DNA of 5,481 nucleotides from Thermomicrobiales bacterium (GCA_030446955.1 JAUJMG010000302.1:1-5481); one strand, 5' to 3'; counted from the stretch's first letter, positions 1 to 5,354 are shown. Numbers and translations: made by a program. Notes: generated from the letters alone by a model not told the origin.

Positions 1-1319
1 ACACGGAGGTCGGCAAGGACATCTCCATGCAGGAGCTGGCCGACACCTACGACGTGGTCCTGATCTCGGCCGGCTGTCAGACCCCCTCGGATCTCGGCAT
101 CCCGGGAGAAGATCTGGACGGGGTGGTTTCCGGTCTCAAGTTCCTGGAGGAGGTTAGCCTCGGGACCGAGGATGTTTGGGTCGGGCGGCGCTGCGTGACC
201 GTCGGCGGCGGCTTCACCTCCATGGACTGCGTCCGCACGGTGCTGCGGATGGGTGCCGAGCGGTCGGTGATGACCTACCGGCGGAGCATCCAGGAGATCC
301 CGGTCGACGAGCTGGAGCTGGAAGAGGCGGAGATCGAGGGCGTCGAGATCATGTACATGGTCTCGCCGGTCCGGGTCGTCGGCGATGCTGAAGGCAAGGT
401 CGTCGGGATCGAGGTGATCCGCAACGAGCTGGGCGAGCCGGACGCACAGGGCCGACGACGACCGGAGCCGGTGCCGGGCTCCGAGTTCATCATCGAGTGC
501 GACATGGTGTTGACGGCGATCGGCCAGAAGCAGGACAACCGCTTCCTGGGCGACCTGCTGCCGGACCGGGACCGGCGGGGCGTGCCGCTGCTGGACCACA
601 CCCTGAAGACCGACCTGCCGAACGTCTGGGCGGCCGGCGACTACGTGGTGAACCCGACCAACTTCATCTCCTCCATTGGCGAGGGCCGGCGCGTGGCCGA
701 CCTGATCGACCGGGCAATGCGCGGCGCCCAGCCGAAGATCAAGGAGATGGAGCTGACGCGAGTCCCGACTGAGTTCATCTCCACGCCGAACCCGCTCGTC
801 GCCGAGGGTGTGGCGGAGTGGAGCCTGACCGCGATGAGCCGGCGCCTGGTTTGGGGCGACGACTACGCGGGGGTCGGGCGGCAGATGATGCCCATGCTGC
901 CGGTGAGCGAGCGCGGGATCGGCACTGGGGACACGACGCTGGAGACAGAGATCGGCTACACCAAGCCGATCGGGTTTGAGGAGGCGAAGCGCTGCCTCCA
1001 GTGCCAACTCAACATCTTCATCGACGGCAACCGGTGCATCCTCTGCAACGGCTGCGTCGACGCCTGCCCCCACATGTGCATCGAGATGATCTCGCTGGAC
1101 CGGATCCACTCCATCGATAACGACGTGGAGATGGCGGAGATGGCGCGGGCGGAGCTGGGTCCGTTCGCTGTGGCGATGGTGATCGACGAGCGGTCCTGCA
1201 TCCGATGCGGGATCTGCGTGGATTGGTGCCCGACGGAGTGCCTGACGATGGACCACTTCCGGGTGACGCCCGCGGAAGCGCGCGAGAGCGTCGATCTGGC
1301 GATCGTCGCGGACGGGTAG
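1..1319 (+). CDS. FAD/NAD(P)-dependent oxidoreductase (GltD-like) with C-terminal double [4Fe-4S] module, 5' truncated by window
   Basis: The reading frame is open from base 3, ahead of the first visible Met at 27 (T-E-V-G-K-D-I-S precedes it), so the true start and the N-terminal FAD-binding part lie left of the window. The visible part carries a pyridine-nucleotide Rossmann motif VGGGFTSMD (201-227). A YRR-type stretch follows, as in glutamate synthase small-subunit homologues, and then the second FAD-contact motif LPNVWAAGD with a downstream SIGEGRRVADLID. Next come an EAKRCLQC element (Cys codons at 993 and 1002) and two classic CxxCxxCxxxCP clusters (1035-1070 and 1197-1232), predicted to bind two [4Fe-4S] centres. 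Such fusions are known to pass electrons between NAD(P)H and ferredoxin-type or other redox partners; the partner here cannot be told. It is cytosolic, with no membrane segment. Nearly all third codon positions are G or C. A terminator lies 36 nt past the TAG stop. The family is confident, the substrate unknown. Confidence 0.93.
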   Translation, partial: TEVGKDISMQELADTYDVVLISAGCQTPSDLGIPGEDLDGVVSGLKFLEEVSLGTEDVWVGRRCVTVGGGFTSMDCVRTVLRMGAERSVMTYRRSIQEIPVDELELEEAEIEGVEIMYMVSPVRVVGDAEGKVVGIEVIRNELGEPDAQGRRRPEPVPGSEFIIECDMVLTAIGQKQDNRFLGDLLPDRDRRGVPLLDHTLKTDLPNVWAAGDYVVNPTNFISSIGEGRRVADLIDRAMRGAQPKIKEMELTRVPTEFISTPNPLVAEGVAEWSLTAMSRRLVWGDDYAGVGRQMMPMLPVSERGIGTGDTTLETEIGYTKPIGFEEAKRCLQCQLNIFIDGNRCILCNGCVDACPHMCIEMISLDRIHSIDNDVEMAEMARAELGPFAVAMVIDERSCIRCGICVDWCPTECLTMDHFRVTPAEARESVDLAIVADG

Positions 1320-1355
1320 GCGCCGCGGGTTCGACCAAACGGCCCTCGGTTCCAG

Positions 1356-1393
1356 CCCCCTCTTCCGATTTCGGGAGAGGGGGTTCTCTTTTT
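1356..1393 (+). terminator. Rho-independent terminator of the oxidoreductase gene
   Basis: A 12-bp stem pairs 1356-1367 with 1372-1383 (one T-G wobble) around the tetraloop ATTT. A T-rich tail, 1384-1393, follows directly and ends in five T. It starts 36 nt after the stop codon. This is a textbook intrinsic terminator reading on the + strand and isolates the upstream gene from everything to the right. Confidence 0.93.
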
Positions 1394-1419
1394 GTTCGCG
1401 CCACCGGCCCACCGAGCTT

Positions 1420-1482
1420 GGGGGGAGACGGGTAGCGGGGAGGAAGCGGATGGGTGCGGAGGCGGGCGGTTGGGAGGCTGGG
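1420..1482 (+). other. G-quadruplex-forming cluster 1
   Basis: Runs of three or more G on the + strand occur at 1420-1425, 1430-1432, 1437-1440, 1452-1454, 1464-1466, 1472-1474 and 1480-1482. Loops are mostly 4-5 nt, with longer ones of 9-11 nt in the middle. Several alternative four-run combinations are possible, though some need a loop above the usual 7-nt limit. It begins 27 nt after the terminator tail. Confidence 0.5.
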
Positions 1483-1518
1483 CGCCCCATGCGTCCCTCT
1501 ACCGTGGCAAGTTCGTGG

Positions 1519-1559
1519 GCCGGTAGTCTGTTCCTCGAATGAGGACTCGGAGAGCCGGC
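1519..1559 (+). other. Two-tier hairpin in the G-rich spacer
   Basis: An outer stem GCCGG/CCGGC (1519-1523 with 1555-1559) encloses an internal loop and a perfect inner stem TCCTC/GAGGA (1532-1536 with 1541-1545) capped by GAAT. No T-tract follows, so it is not a terminator. It may be part of a structured RNA or chance pairing in GC-rich DNA. Confidence 0.35.
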
Positions 1560-1652
1560 ATGCCCTCCCGACCAGACCGCCGGCACGGTTGCCAGGGTCC
1601 CACGGGCTCCACGGAACGCTCCGGCAACACAGGCACGGGTCCGGGAGGGAGA

Positions 1653-1690
1653 CGCGGTCGGGCGAGGGTGACGGCTCGCTACCGACGGCG
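1653..1690 (+). other. Long GC-rich stem-loop next to a G4 motif
   Basis: A 13-bp stem has one G·G mismatch (1656/1687) and one TA bulge (1680-1681). The lower part pairs 1653-1661 with 1682-1690 and the upper part pairs 1662-1666 with 1675-1679, around an 8-nt loop at 1667-1674. It abuts the four-tetrad G-quadruplex motif beginning at 1690, so the two folds would compete or stack. There is no T-tract, so it is not an intrinsic terminator. Confidence 0.45.
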
Positions 1691-1714
1691 GGGAGGGGCT
1701 CGGGGTGACCGGGG
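1690..1714 (+). other. Canonical four-tetrad G-quadruplex motif
   Basis: Four runs of exactly four G lie at 1690-1693, 1695-1698, 1702-1705 and 1711-1714, with loops of 1, 3 and 5 nt. This is the strongest class of intramolecular G4 motif. It sits on the non-template strand for both flanking + genes, so the structure could form in RNA or displaced DNA. A further GGGG at 1730-1733 could act as a spare run. Confidence 0.75.
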
Positions 1715-1735
1715 TGAGCTCCCGGGTCCGGGGTA

Positions 1736-1778
1736 TCGGGAGGACGGTCCCGAGCAGGATCTGGCGCTGCCCAGGTCC
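1736..1778 (+). other. Tandem pair of GC-rich hairpins
   Basis: The first hairpin pairs TCGGGA (1736-1741) perfectly with TCCCGA (1748-1753) around a 6-nt loop. Three bases on, the second pairs GGATCTGG (1757-1764) with CCAGGTCC (1771-1778), eight pairs including one T-G, around CGCTGC. Together with the 1653-1690 stem they give this spacer the look of a folded RNA. No known riboswitch, T-box, RNase P, tmRNA or SRP RNA core was recognised. Confidence 0.4.
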
Positions 1779-1805
1779 CGCTGTCCCACCGGGAGCAGAT
1801 CGCTT

Positions 1806-1839
1806 GGGGACGAGGATAGGGGGTGAGCGGGGAGAAGGG
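1806..1839 (+). other. G-quadruplex motif 3
   Basis: G runs at 1806-1809, 1819-1823, 1829-1832 and 1837-1839 are separated by loops of 9, 5 and 4 nt, allowing a three-tetrad structure with one longer loop. It ends about 117 bp before the start codon of the downstream gene. Confidence 0.5.
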
Positions 1840-1944
1840 AAGCACCCAGGAGGCACGGTTGGGGAGGTGACGGGGAGGGACACATACCACATGTCACGAA
1901 CAAAGGTTTGGTCAGCGCGGGGCGCCTTACGTCCACTCATCACT

Positions 1945-1950
1945 AAGGGA
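1945..1950 (+). promoter_or_regulatory. Ribosome binding site of the 462-aa gene
   Basis: AAGGGA lies 5 nt before the ATG at 1956. It supports that start; no better in-frame start with a Shine-Dalgarno sequence is seen upstream. Confidence 0.65.
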
Positions 1951-1955
1951 AAGCA

Positions 1956-3344
1956 ATGAGACTTTCTGTAGAAGAATACCGGCACGGTGTCCTGTACTGG
2001 AGCCCGGACTCCCCGTCGGCGGTGCGCGTCGCCAACGCGCCTGAACCGGGACATGACCGCGTATGGTCGGCCCCGCTCACGAGTCCTCACGGTTCAGTTC
2101 TCCCCTTTCCCCTACTCGCCGACGCCGCCATTGAGTTGGAACCCCTAGCACCGGCATCTGACGAGCGCCCAAGCCGAGTGCGACTGGAGCGATTAGGAGA
2201 ACAAGGGGTCGAGACCTACGTATGGGAGGACGACTTTTCTCGAGGGGCGGTCATCTTGCCCTTGGTTCCGGACTACGGTCGGTATCACCATCTGCTCGTG
2301 GCGACACCCTATCTCACTTGGTTGGAACCCTGCGCCGTTCGGGTGGGTAATGCCGCTATCCGCTTCGATTTGGTTCCGGAGGAACGAAAGGTCCCGTCGG
2401 AGGCTAACCAAAGGGATATAGCGGAGGGGCGGTTTCCAGAGAGGTTCGAATGGGTGGACGCCGTCGTGCCTCGCGGGCAGATCGAAATCTTGGCGCCTGG
2501 CGAGACAGATGAAGGCGCTATGCTGAATGCAGCAGCCATCCACGGGCTGGTCACTCTTTGCCTTGGCAGCGAGGCCACCGGCGTGATTCTGGGAAGGTAT
2601 TCGTACGACGTGCCTGGGCCTGGCGACGGGGAGTGGCGGCATACAACATCCTCCGTGGTCGAACCCCAGGTTACCGACCCAAGGGTCCAGTCGGTGGAGA
2701 TCGCCCAGACGGCCGAGTTCGACCTGATCGACCGGACACTCCCACTCCTGTTCCCTGCACAGAACATAGCCAATGGCATTGCACGAGCGCGGCGCATTGC
2801 TCTCCGCTCCTATGAGCGGGGAATGCGGGCGCCCTCATTCCTGGACAAGTTCTTGGCTTTTTTCATGGGTGTTGAGGTGGTTGTCCGCTCATGCGAGACA
2901 GGGGATCCTCCCAGGCCTGTCCTCGCGCCGCTCCTCAAAGAGGACCAATTTCTTGCCGCGCTCGAAGAACTTCAGCCCAAGTACGAGGATGTCGATTTAG
3001 TCGCGATGATCTCCCGGGTGTTTGCCCAGGTGCCGATTACCGAGCATTTCAGGCACTTCACCGTTAGGAGAGGACTCAGCGATAGCCAGGGCCAGTTCAT
3101 CCGGACCAAGAACCTTCGATACGGGCTAGTTCACGGGCGTGGTGTCTTCATTGGGCCGGAGCAAGCGGGAGAAGCCCAACAACTGCTACTGCGCCTCCTT
3201 CGGTGCGAACTGACGCCTCCTGATGCGATGCGTTGGGAAGCCCTCCCCCAGATTGGTGGAATGATGCTGGCTGGACCCCTGGAGGCACCCGGCACGCCGA
3301 GCATCACGGCGTATCAAGTGAAGAACTTCCGCATTGGTCAATAA
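1956..3344 (+). CDS. Orphan protein with C-terminal HEPN-like domain; candidate anti-phage/abortive-infection factor
   Basis: This is a complete 462-aa soluble protein, ATG to TAA, with its own RBS. I do not recognise the first ~270 residues: they are mixed alpha/beta in character, with no signal peptide or membrane segment. The C-terminal part has HEPN features. A helix around residues 295-310 (FLDKFLAFFMGVEVVV) resembles the hydrophobic helix with conserved Glu in ApeA-like HEPN domains. Near residues 384-394, FIRTKNLRYGLVHG contains R-x4-H (R388, H393) followed by G, the usual site of the HEPN RNase motif. The residue after R is Tyr rather than the common Asn/Asp, so activity is uncertain. 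HEPN proteins are known as RNA-cleaving effectors in phage defence and toxin systems; a defence role here is inference. The gene stands alone. A 29-codon hand sample near 2343-2429 gives about 62% GC3 against about 93% in a sample of gene 1, suggesting a separate origin. Confidence 0.85.
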   Translation: MRLSVEEYRHGVLYWSPDSPSAVRVANAPEPGHDRVWSAPLTSPHGSVLPFPLLADAAIELEPLAPASDERPSRVRLERLGEQGVETYVWEDDFSRGAVILPLVPDYGRYHHLLVATPYLTWLEPCAVRVGNAAIRFDLVPEERKVPSEANQRDIAEGRFPERFEWVDAVVPRGQIEILAPGETDEGAMLNAAAIHGLVTLCLGSEATGVILGRYSYDVPGPGDGEWRHTTSSVVEPQVTDPRVQSVEIAQTAEFDLIDRTLPLLFPAQNIANGIARARRIALRSYERGMRAPSFLDKFLAFFMGVEVVVRSCETGDPPRPVLAPLLKEDQFLAALEELQPKYEDVDLVAMISRVFAQVPITEHFRHFTVRRGLSDSQGQFIRTKNLRYGLVHGRGVFIGPEQAGEAQQLLLRLLRCELTPPDAMRWEALPQIGGMMLAGPLEAPGTPSITAYQVKNFRIGQ

Positions 3345-3711
3345 CTTCAAGGGCTTATCCAAGCAATCTCTTGCCTGGAGGTGAGGACCACTACGTCTGA
3401 GAGCAGCTGGTGCAAGCCATTTCTGTGACAGGTTGGCCGACCATCGAGTGTGGGCGTCCGTATGTCCGGCGTTGCTCACCTAGGCACGCGGGCACGACCC
3501 GTCGGGCGTTTAGCACCCGCAGGTGATCACCAAAGTCCGCTCTATCCTCTGGGTCTTTAGGCGGCGCGCCGTGCAACATGAGCCAGGCTCTGACAGGCGA
3601 CGCACGTGCCGAAGAGGATGTCAGGAGGGCAAAGAGAAGGTGCACCAGGACAACGGGGAGTCGCCGCCACGGCCACGACTCCCCGTTGCGGGCAAGTGGG
3701 TTAGGCGTTAG
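3345..3711. other. Convergent intergenic spacer
   Basis: About 370 bp separate the two convergent genes. An imperfect hairpin (3358-3379: TCCA/TGGA and GCAA/TTGC stems, one A·C mismatch, TCTC loop) follows the upstream stop by 14 nt but lacks a T-tract, so it is at best a weak terminator. The middle has no tRNA, no repeat array and no ORF with an RBS. Short frames on both strands run into the flanking genes and look like chance. The right end holds the catalase terminator. Confidence 0.55.
3651..3688 (-). terminator. Strong stem-loop downstream of the catalase gene (probable terminator)
   Basis: A perfect 13-bp stem pairs 3651-3663 with 3676-3688 around a 12-nt loop that can pair further (CCG/CGG). 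It lies 23 nt past the catalase stop. Read on the - strand, the base of the stem is followed by about a dozen mixed bases and then a T-rich TTCTCTTT, so the U-tract is displaced rather than adjacent. It could also block + strand read-through from the other side. Terminator or 3'-end stabiliser is likely from position and stem quality. Confidence 0.65.
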
Positions 3712-4626
3712 CTACGACCCGCCGTCGCCGCGGACGATGCCCTCGACGGCCTGGGCGGCCTTGGAGACGAGGCCGGAGCCGCCGAGCTTCTCCTGGAGTG
3801 GGTTCTTGGCTGTGCCGAAGAGGCGCGGGTCGGCGATGGACAACTGGGGCACCTCTCCCTGTGGCTGGGGCTGGGCGACGTACTGGAACTCGCCCTGCCC
3901 GTCCATCGAAGGACCGCTGGCCCAGCGTCCCTGCTGGCTTTCCGTCCCCTCCGAAGCGTTCCAGAACTGGTAGGTGAACGGCTCGGGCTCCCGCTCCCGG
4001 GGGAAAACGCTCGGAACTGGCGTCGCGTCCAGGCCGTCCTGCTCCAGCTCGGCGATAGCCGCCAACCACTGGTTCTGGTGCATGCGGTCCCGAGCGATCA
4101 GGAAGCCGAGCATGTCGCGCACGCCCGGGTCGTCCGTCATCTCGTAGAGGCGGCAGACCTGGAGCCGGCCCTGCGATTCCGCCGTGACGTTGAACCGGAA
4201 ATCAGCCAGCAGGTTGCCGCTGGAGACGATGTAGGCGGCCGTCCAACGGTTGCCATTGCTGTCGGAGGGCATGGCGCCCATACCGGCCACGATGTAGTCC
4301 TGCGGGTCCATACCACCCATGACGGCCCCGACGGCTGGGTTGTCGGACGCCATCCGCTCCTGGGTAGAGATCGGTGCTCCCTCGACGAGCTGGGCGATCA
4401 TCGTCGCCAGCATCTCGACGTGAGCGATCTCCTCGGTACCGATGTCGAGGATCATGTCCTTGTACTTCTGGGGTCCGCGGCAGTTCCACCCCTGGAATAG
4501 GTAGGCGTTCATGACGGACATCTCGCCCCACTGGCCGCCGAGGACCTCCTGGAGGCGGCGGGCGAAGACGGGGTCGGGTCGCTCTGGCTTGGCATGGTAT
4601 TGCAGCTGCTTGACGTGGAAAAACAT
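3712..4626 (-). CDS. Manganese catalase (dimanganese, non-heme)
   Basis: It disproportionates hydrogen peroxide to water and oxygen at a dimanganese centre in a ferritin-like four-helix bundle in the cytosol. The 304-aa protein begins MFFHVKQLQYHAKPERPDP, closely like known family N-termini, and continues with LQEVLGGQWGEMSVM. All five expected ligands are visible: E35 (GGQWGE), E66 and H69 (TEEIAHVE), E150 (TAESQGR) and H183 (RDRMHQNQW). Their spacing matches the Lactobacillus plantarum enzyme apart from a two-residue shift in the second half. After about residue 210 comes a Pro/Gln-rich C-terminal extension ending in a Gly-rich tail, giving a length near the ~300 aa of thermophile enzymes rather than the shorter mesophilic ones. 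The start is fixed by AGGGAGG 7 nt upstream. It is a single-gene unit convergent with the HEPN-like gene. It is intact and probably a functional oxidative-stress defence enzyme. Confidence 0.97.
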   Translation of the reverse strand: MFFHVKQLQYHAKPERPDPVFARRLQEVLGGQWGEMSVMNAYLFQGWNCRGPQKYKDMILDIGTEEIAHVEMLATMIAQLVEGAPISTQERMASDNPAVGAVMGGMDPQDYIVAGMGAMPSDSNGNRWTAAYIVSSGNLLADFRFNVTAESQGRLQVCRLYEMTDDPGVRDMLGFLIARDRMHQNQWLAAIAELEQDGLDATPVPSVFPREREPEPFTYQFWNASEGTESQQGRWASGPSMDGQGEFQYVAQPQPQGEVPQLSIADPRLFGTAKNPLQEKLGGSGLVSKAAQAVEGIVRGDGGS

Positions 4627-4633
4627 GGCAACG

Positions 4634-4640
4634 CCTCCCT
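4634..4640 (-). promoter_or_regulatory. Ribosome binding site of the manganese catalase
   Basis: On the - strand AGGGAGG, a near-complete Shine-Dalgarno sequence, ends 7 nt before the ATG at 4626-4624. It decides the start and predicts strong translation. Confidence 0.85.
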
Positions 4641-4807
4641 ACGGACGAACGAGCAGACAGCCGCACTTCATCGACGTACGAGGTGAAGCCAGCAACATCA
4701 GTGCCATTAGCGGTGCATTCCTCCATGTCATCAACATCCCCAGTGGTGTTGACCACATAGGAGTGGAACTCAGATTGGGGAGCGGCCAGGGCTCGGGTAT
4801 CAAGATT

Positions 4808-4822
4808 TGACGAGGATCGTCA
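4808..4822. promoter_or_regulatory. Possible operator palindrome upstream of catalase
   Basis: TGACGA and TCGTCA form a perfect 6-bp inverted repeat around GGA. It lies 182 bp upstream of the catalase start and overlaps the spacer of the only, weak, promoter-like sequence on the - strand. Size and symmetry would suit a dimeric repressor, but the evidence is only the symmetry and position. Confidence 0.25.
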
Positions 4823-4915
4823 CTTCAATGGGGTGAGAACCGGCGTGGTGCGATCCACGTGCGGCGCCCCTTCCTACACCGAACCGGACCTCTATGATGA
4901 GGGGCTGGCAAACCA

Positions 4916-4939
4916 AGTGCCGCCGTTGAGTTCGGCACT
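4916..4939. repeat. Inverted repeat / small hairpin
   Basis: AGTGCCG (4916-4922) and CGGCACT (4933-4939) are perfect 7-bp arms around a 10-nt loop. No T-tract follows on either strand, so it is not an intrinsic terminator. Function unknown. Confidence 0.4.
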
Positions 4940-5070
4940 GTCAGTGGAGTGGAAATGTGTCGGTCAGGTCGGCCGTAGAGGGAGAGCACGCCACTAGGAC
5001 TCGATGAGGATGTCGAGGTCAGAAGCGATACGGTAGCGGGAGACTTTTTGTGCTCGGGTTCGAGGCCGAC

Positions 5071-5073
5071 TTA
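5071..5073. repeat. Target site duplication, left copy (TTA)
   Basis: TTA directly precedes the left inverted repeat and is repeated at 5352-5354 directly after the right one. A 3-bp TNA duplication fits IS5-family elements of the IS1031 type. A match of only three bases is weak alone but falls exactly at both ends. Confidence 0.6.
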
Positions 5074-5089
5074 GAGTGCCTTTCAAAAC
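5074..5089 (+). repeat. Left terminal inverted repeat of the IS5 relic
   Basis: GAGTGCCTTTCAAAAC matches the reverse complement of the right end at 13 of 16 positions, with mismatches at positions 2, 10 and 14. The core GTGCC and TTCA are shared. Confidence 0.8.
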
Positions 5090-5115
5090 CGGTAGCGGCA
5101 TGGTAAACCAGCGCC

Positions 5116-5342
5116 ATGAGCAAGCCCCTTCTCCCCGACGTGCTCTGGGTCATCGTCGCCCCGTTGCTGCCGCCCGGGCCTCCCAAGCCCAGGGGCGGCC
5201 GCCCCCGCGTCCCGGACCGGGCCTGTTTGACCGGCATCCTCTTCGTGCTCAAGAGCGGCGGGCCGACATCCATCAGGCGTTCCTGACGTTGGGCTGTGCG
5301 CTGATTTGCTTCAACCACTTGCCCCCTCCAGCGGAGTTATGA
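5116..5342 (+). pseudogene. IS5-family transposase remnant (N- and C-terminal ends fused out of frame)
   Basis: From the ATG at 5116 the frame gives MSKPLLPDVLWVIVAPLLPP, then GGRPRVPDRACLTGILFVLKSG, the classic IS5-family N-terminus (LWxxIxPLLPP...GGRPxxxDRxxLxGIL). The family would continue with IPW after the SG; here the frame runs into GPTSIRRS and stops at 5284-5286. In the next frame the sequence reads ERRADIHQAFLTLGCALICF, the conserved C-terminal end of the same transposases, stopping at 5340-5342. The join lies at 5253-5259 (GAGCGGC), where the K-S-G codons and the E-R-R codons overlap. The DDE catalytic core, around 190 residues, is gone. No product is expected. Confidence 0.88.
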
Positions 5343-5351
5343 ATGGCACCC
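5336..5351 (-). repeat. Right terminal inverted repeat of the IS5 relic
   Basis: Read on the - strand it is GGGTGCCATTCATAAC, partner of the left repeat. It overlaps the last codons of the transposase remnant, as often seen when the gene runs close to the right end. Confidence 0.8.
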
Positions 5352-5354
5352 TTA
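5352..5354. repeat. Target site duplication, right copy (TTA)
   Basis: This is the second TTA, directly after the right inverted repeat and matching 5071-5073. Confidence 0.6.

Larger units (their letters stand above)
1394..1955. other. 560-bp G-rich spacer without a credible gene
   Basis: Frames open on both strands here because stop codons are rare in such GC-rich sequence. Their translations are low-complexity Arg/Gly/Pro/Ser strings with no domain and no ribosome binding site. What the stretch does hold is strong G-over-C bias on the + strand, three G-quadruplex motifs and several GC-rich hairpins, listed separately. G-richness falls off after about 1880 as the sequence approaches the next gene. 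No convincing sigma70 -35/-10 pair is visible before 1956. It could be a long structured leader, a small RNA gene or degenerate DNA; the sequence does not decide. Confidence 0.6.
4627..5070. other. Non-coding region between catalase and IS relic
   Basis: No ORF here has an RBS or recognisable product. It must contain the catalase promoter on the - strand, but no clean -35/-10 pair is visible. The nearest candidate, TTGAAG (- strand, 4828-4823) with poor -10-like sequence 17-19 nt on, is weak. Small inverted repeats are present: GTGGT/ACCAC (4743-4756), TGACGA/TCGTCA (4808-4822), CGTGG/CCACG (4844-4859) and AGTGCCG/CGGCACT (4916-4939). The sequence is less GC-rich than the flanking genes. Confidence 0.5.
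5074..5351 (+). mobile_element. Internally deleted IS5-family element (MITE-like, 278 bp)
   Basis: The boundaries are set by 16-bp imperfect terminal inverted repeats (5074-5089 and 5336-5351, 13 of 16 matching) flanked by TTA on both sides. Inside are only the first ~48 codons and the last ~25 codons of an IS5-type transposase, in different frames. A full IS5-family copy is usually about 800-900 bp, so some 500-600 bp of the centre is missing. The element cannot encode a transposase but keeps both ends, so a full-length relative elsewhere in the genome could still mobilise it. It sits in non-coding DNA and breaks no visible intact gene. Confidence 0.85.

Noticed and set aside
1776..1798. CAGGTCC followed by GGGAGCAG, reminiscent of the SRP RNA helix 8 region
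   Set aside because: The GGAA tetraloop arrangement and symmetric loop are absent; the intervening sequence differs and no flanking SRP helix closes.
1539..1826. Plus-strand open frame in the G-rich spacer (and overlapping ones at 1454 and 1705)
   Set aside because: Arg/Gly-rich without any domain, no ribosome binding site, and overlapping frames are equally open.
1018..1890. Long minus-strand open frame (290 codons) spanning the oxidoreductase 3' end, its terminator and the G-rich spacer
   Set aside because: Pro/Ser/Arg-rich low-complexity translation, lies antisense to a clear gene and across a strong terminator; an artefact of high GC.
3358..3379. Hairpin just after the HEPN-like gene stop as an intrinsic terminator
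   Set aside because: Short stem with an A·C mismatch and no T-tract; noted only in the spacer description.
3391..3645. Minus-strand open frame in the convergent spacer, with a stretch faintly like an HTH protein (FGDHLRVLNARR)
   Set aside because: No RBS, no complete domain, and it would cross the catalase terminator region; the resemblance is too short to use.
4202..4756. Minus-strand frame starting upstream of the catalase and overlapping it out of frame
   Set aside because: It shadows the catalase coding sequence; the catalase frame has the motifs and the Shine-Dalgarno sequence.
5056..5067. GGGTTCGAGGCC, resembling a tRNA T-loop
   Set aside because: No proper 5-bp T-stem, no acceptor, anticodon or D arm upstream, and a run of five T just before it.
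5031..5098. Nine-base direct repeat CGGTAGCGG at 5031-5039 and 5090-5098
   Set aside because: Only two exact copies, one inside and one outside the IS relic, with no periodicity; likely chance.
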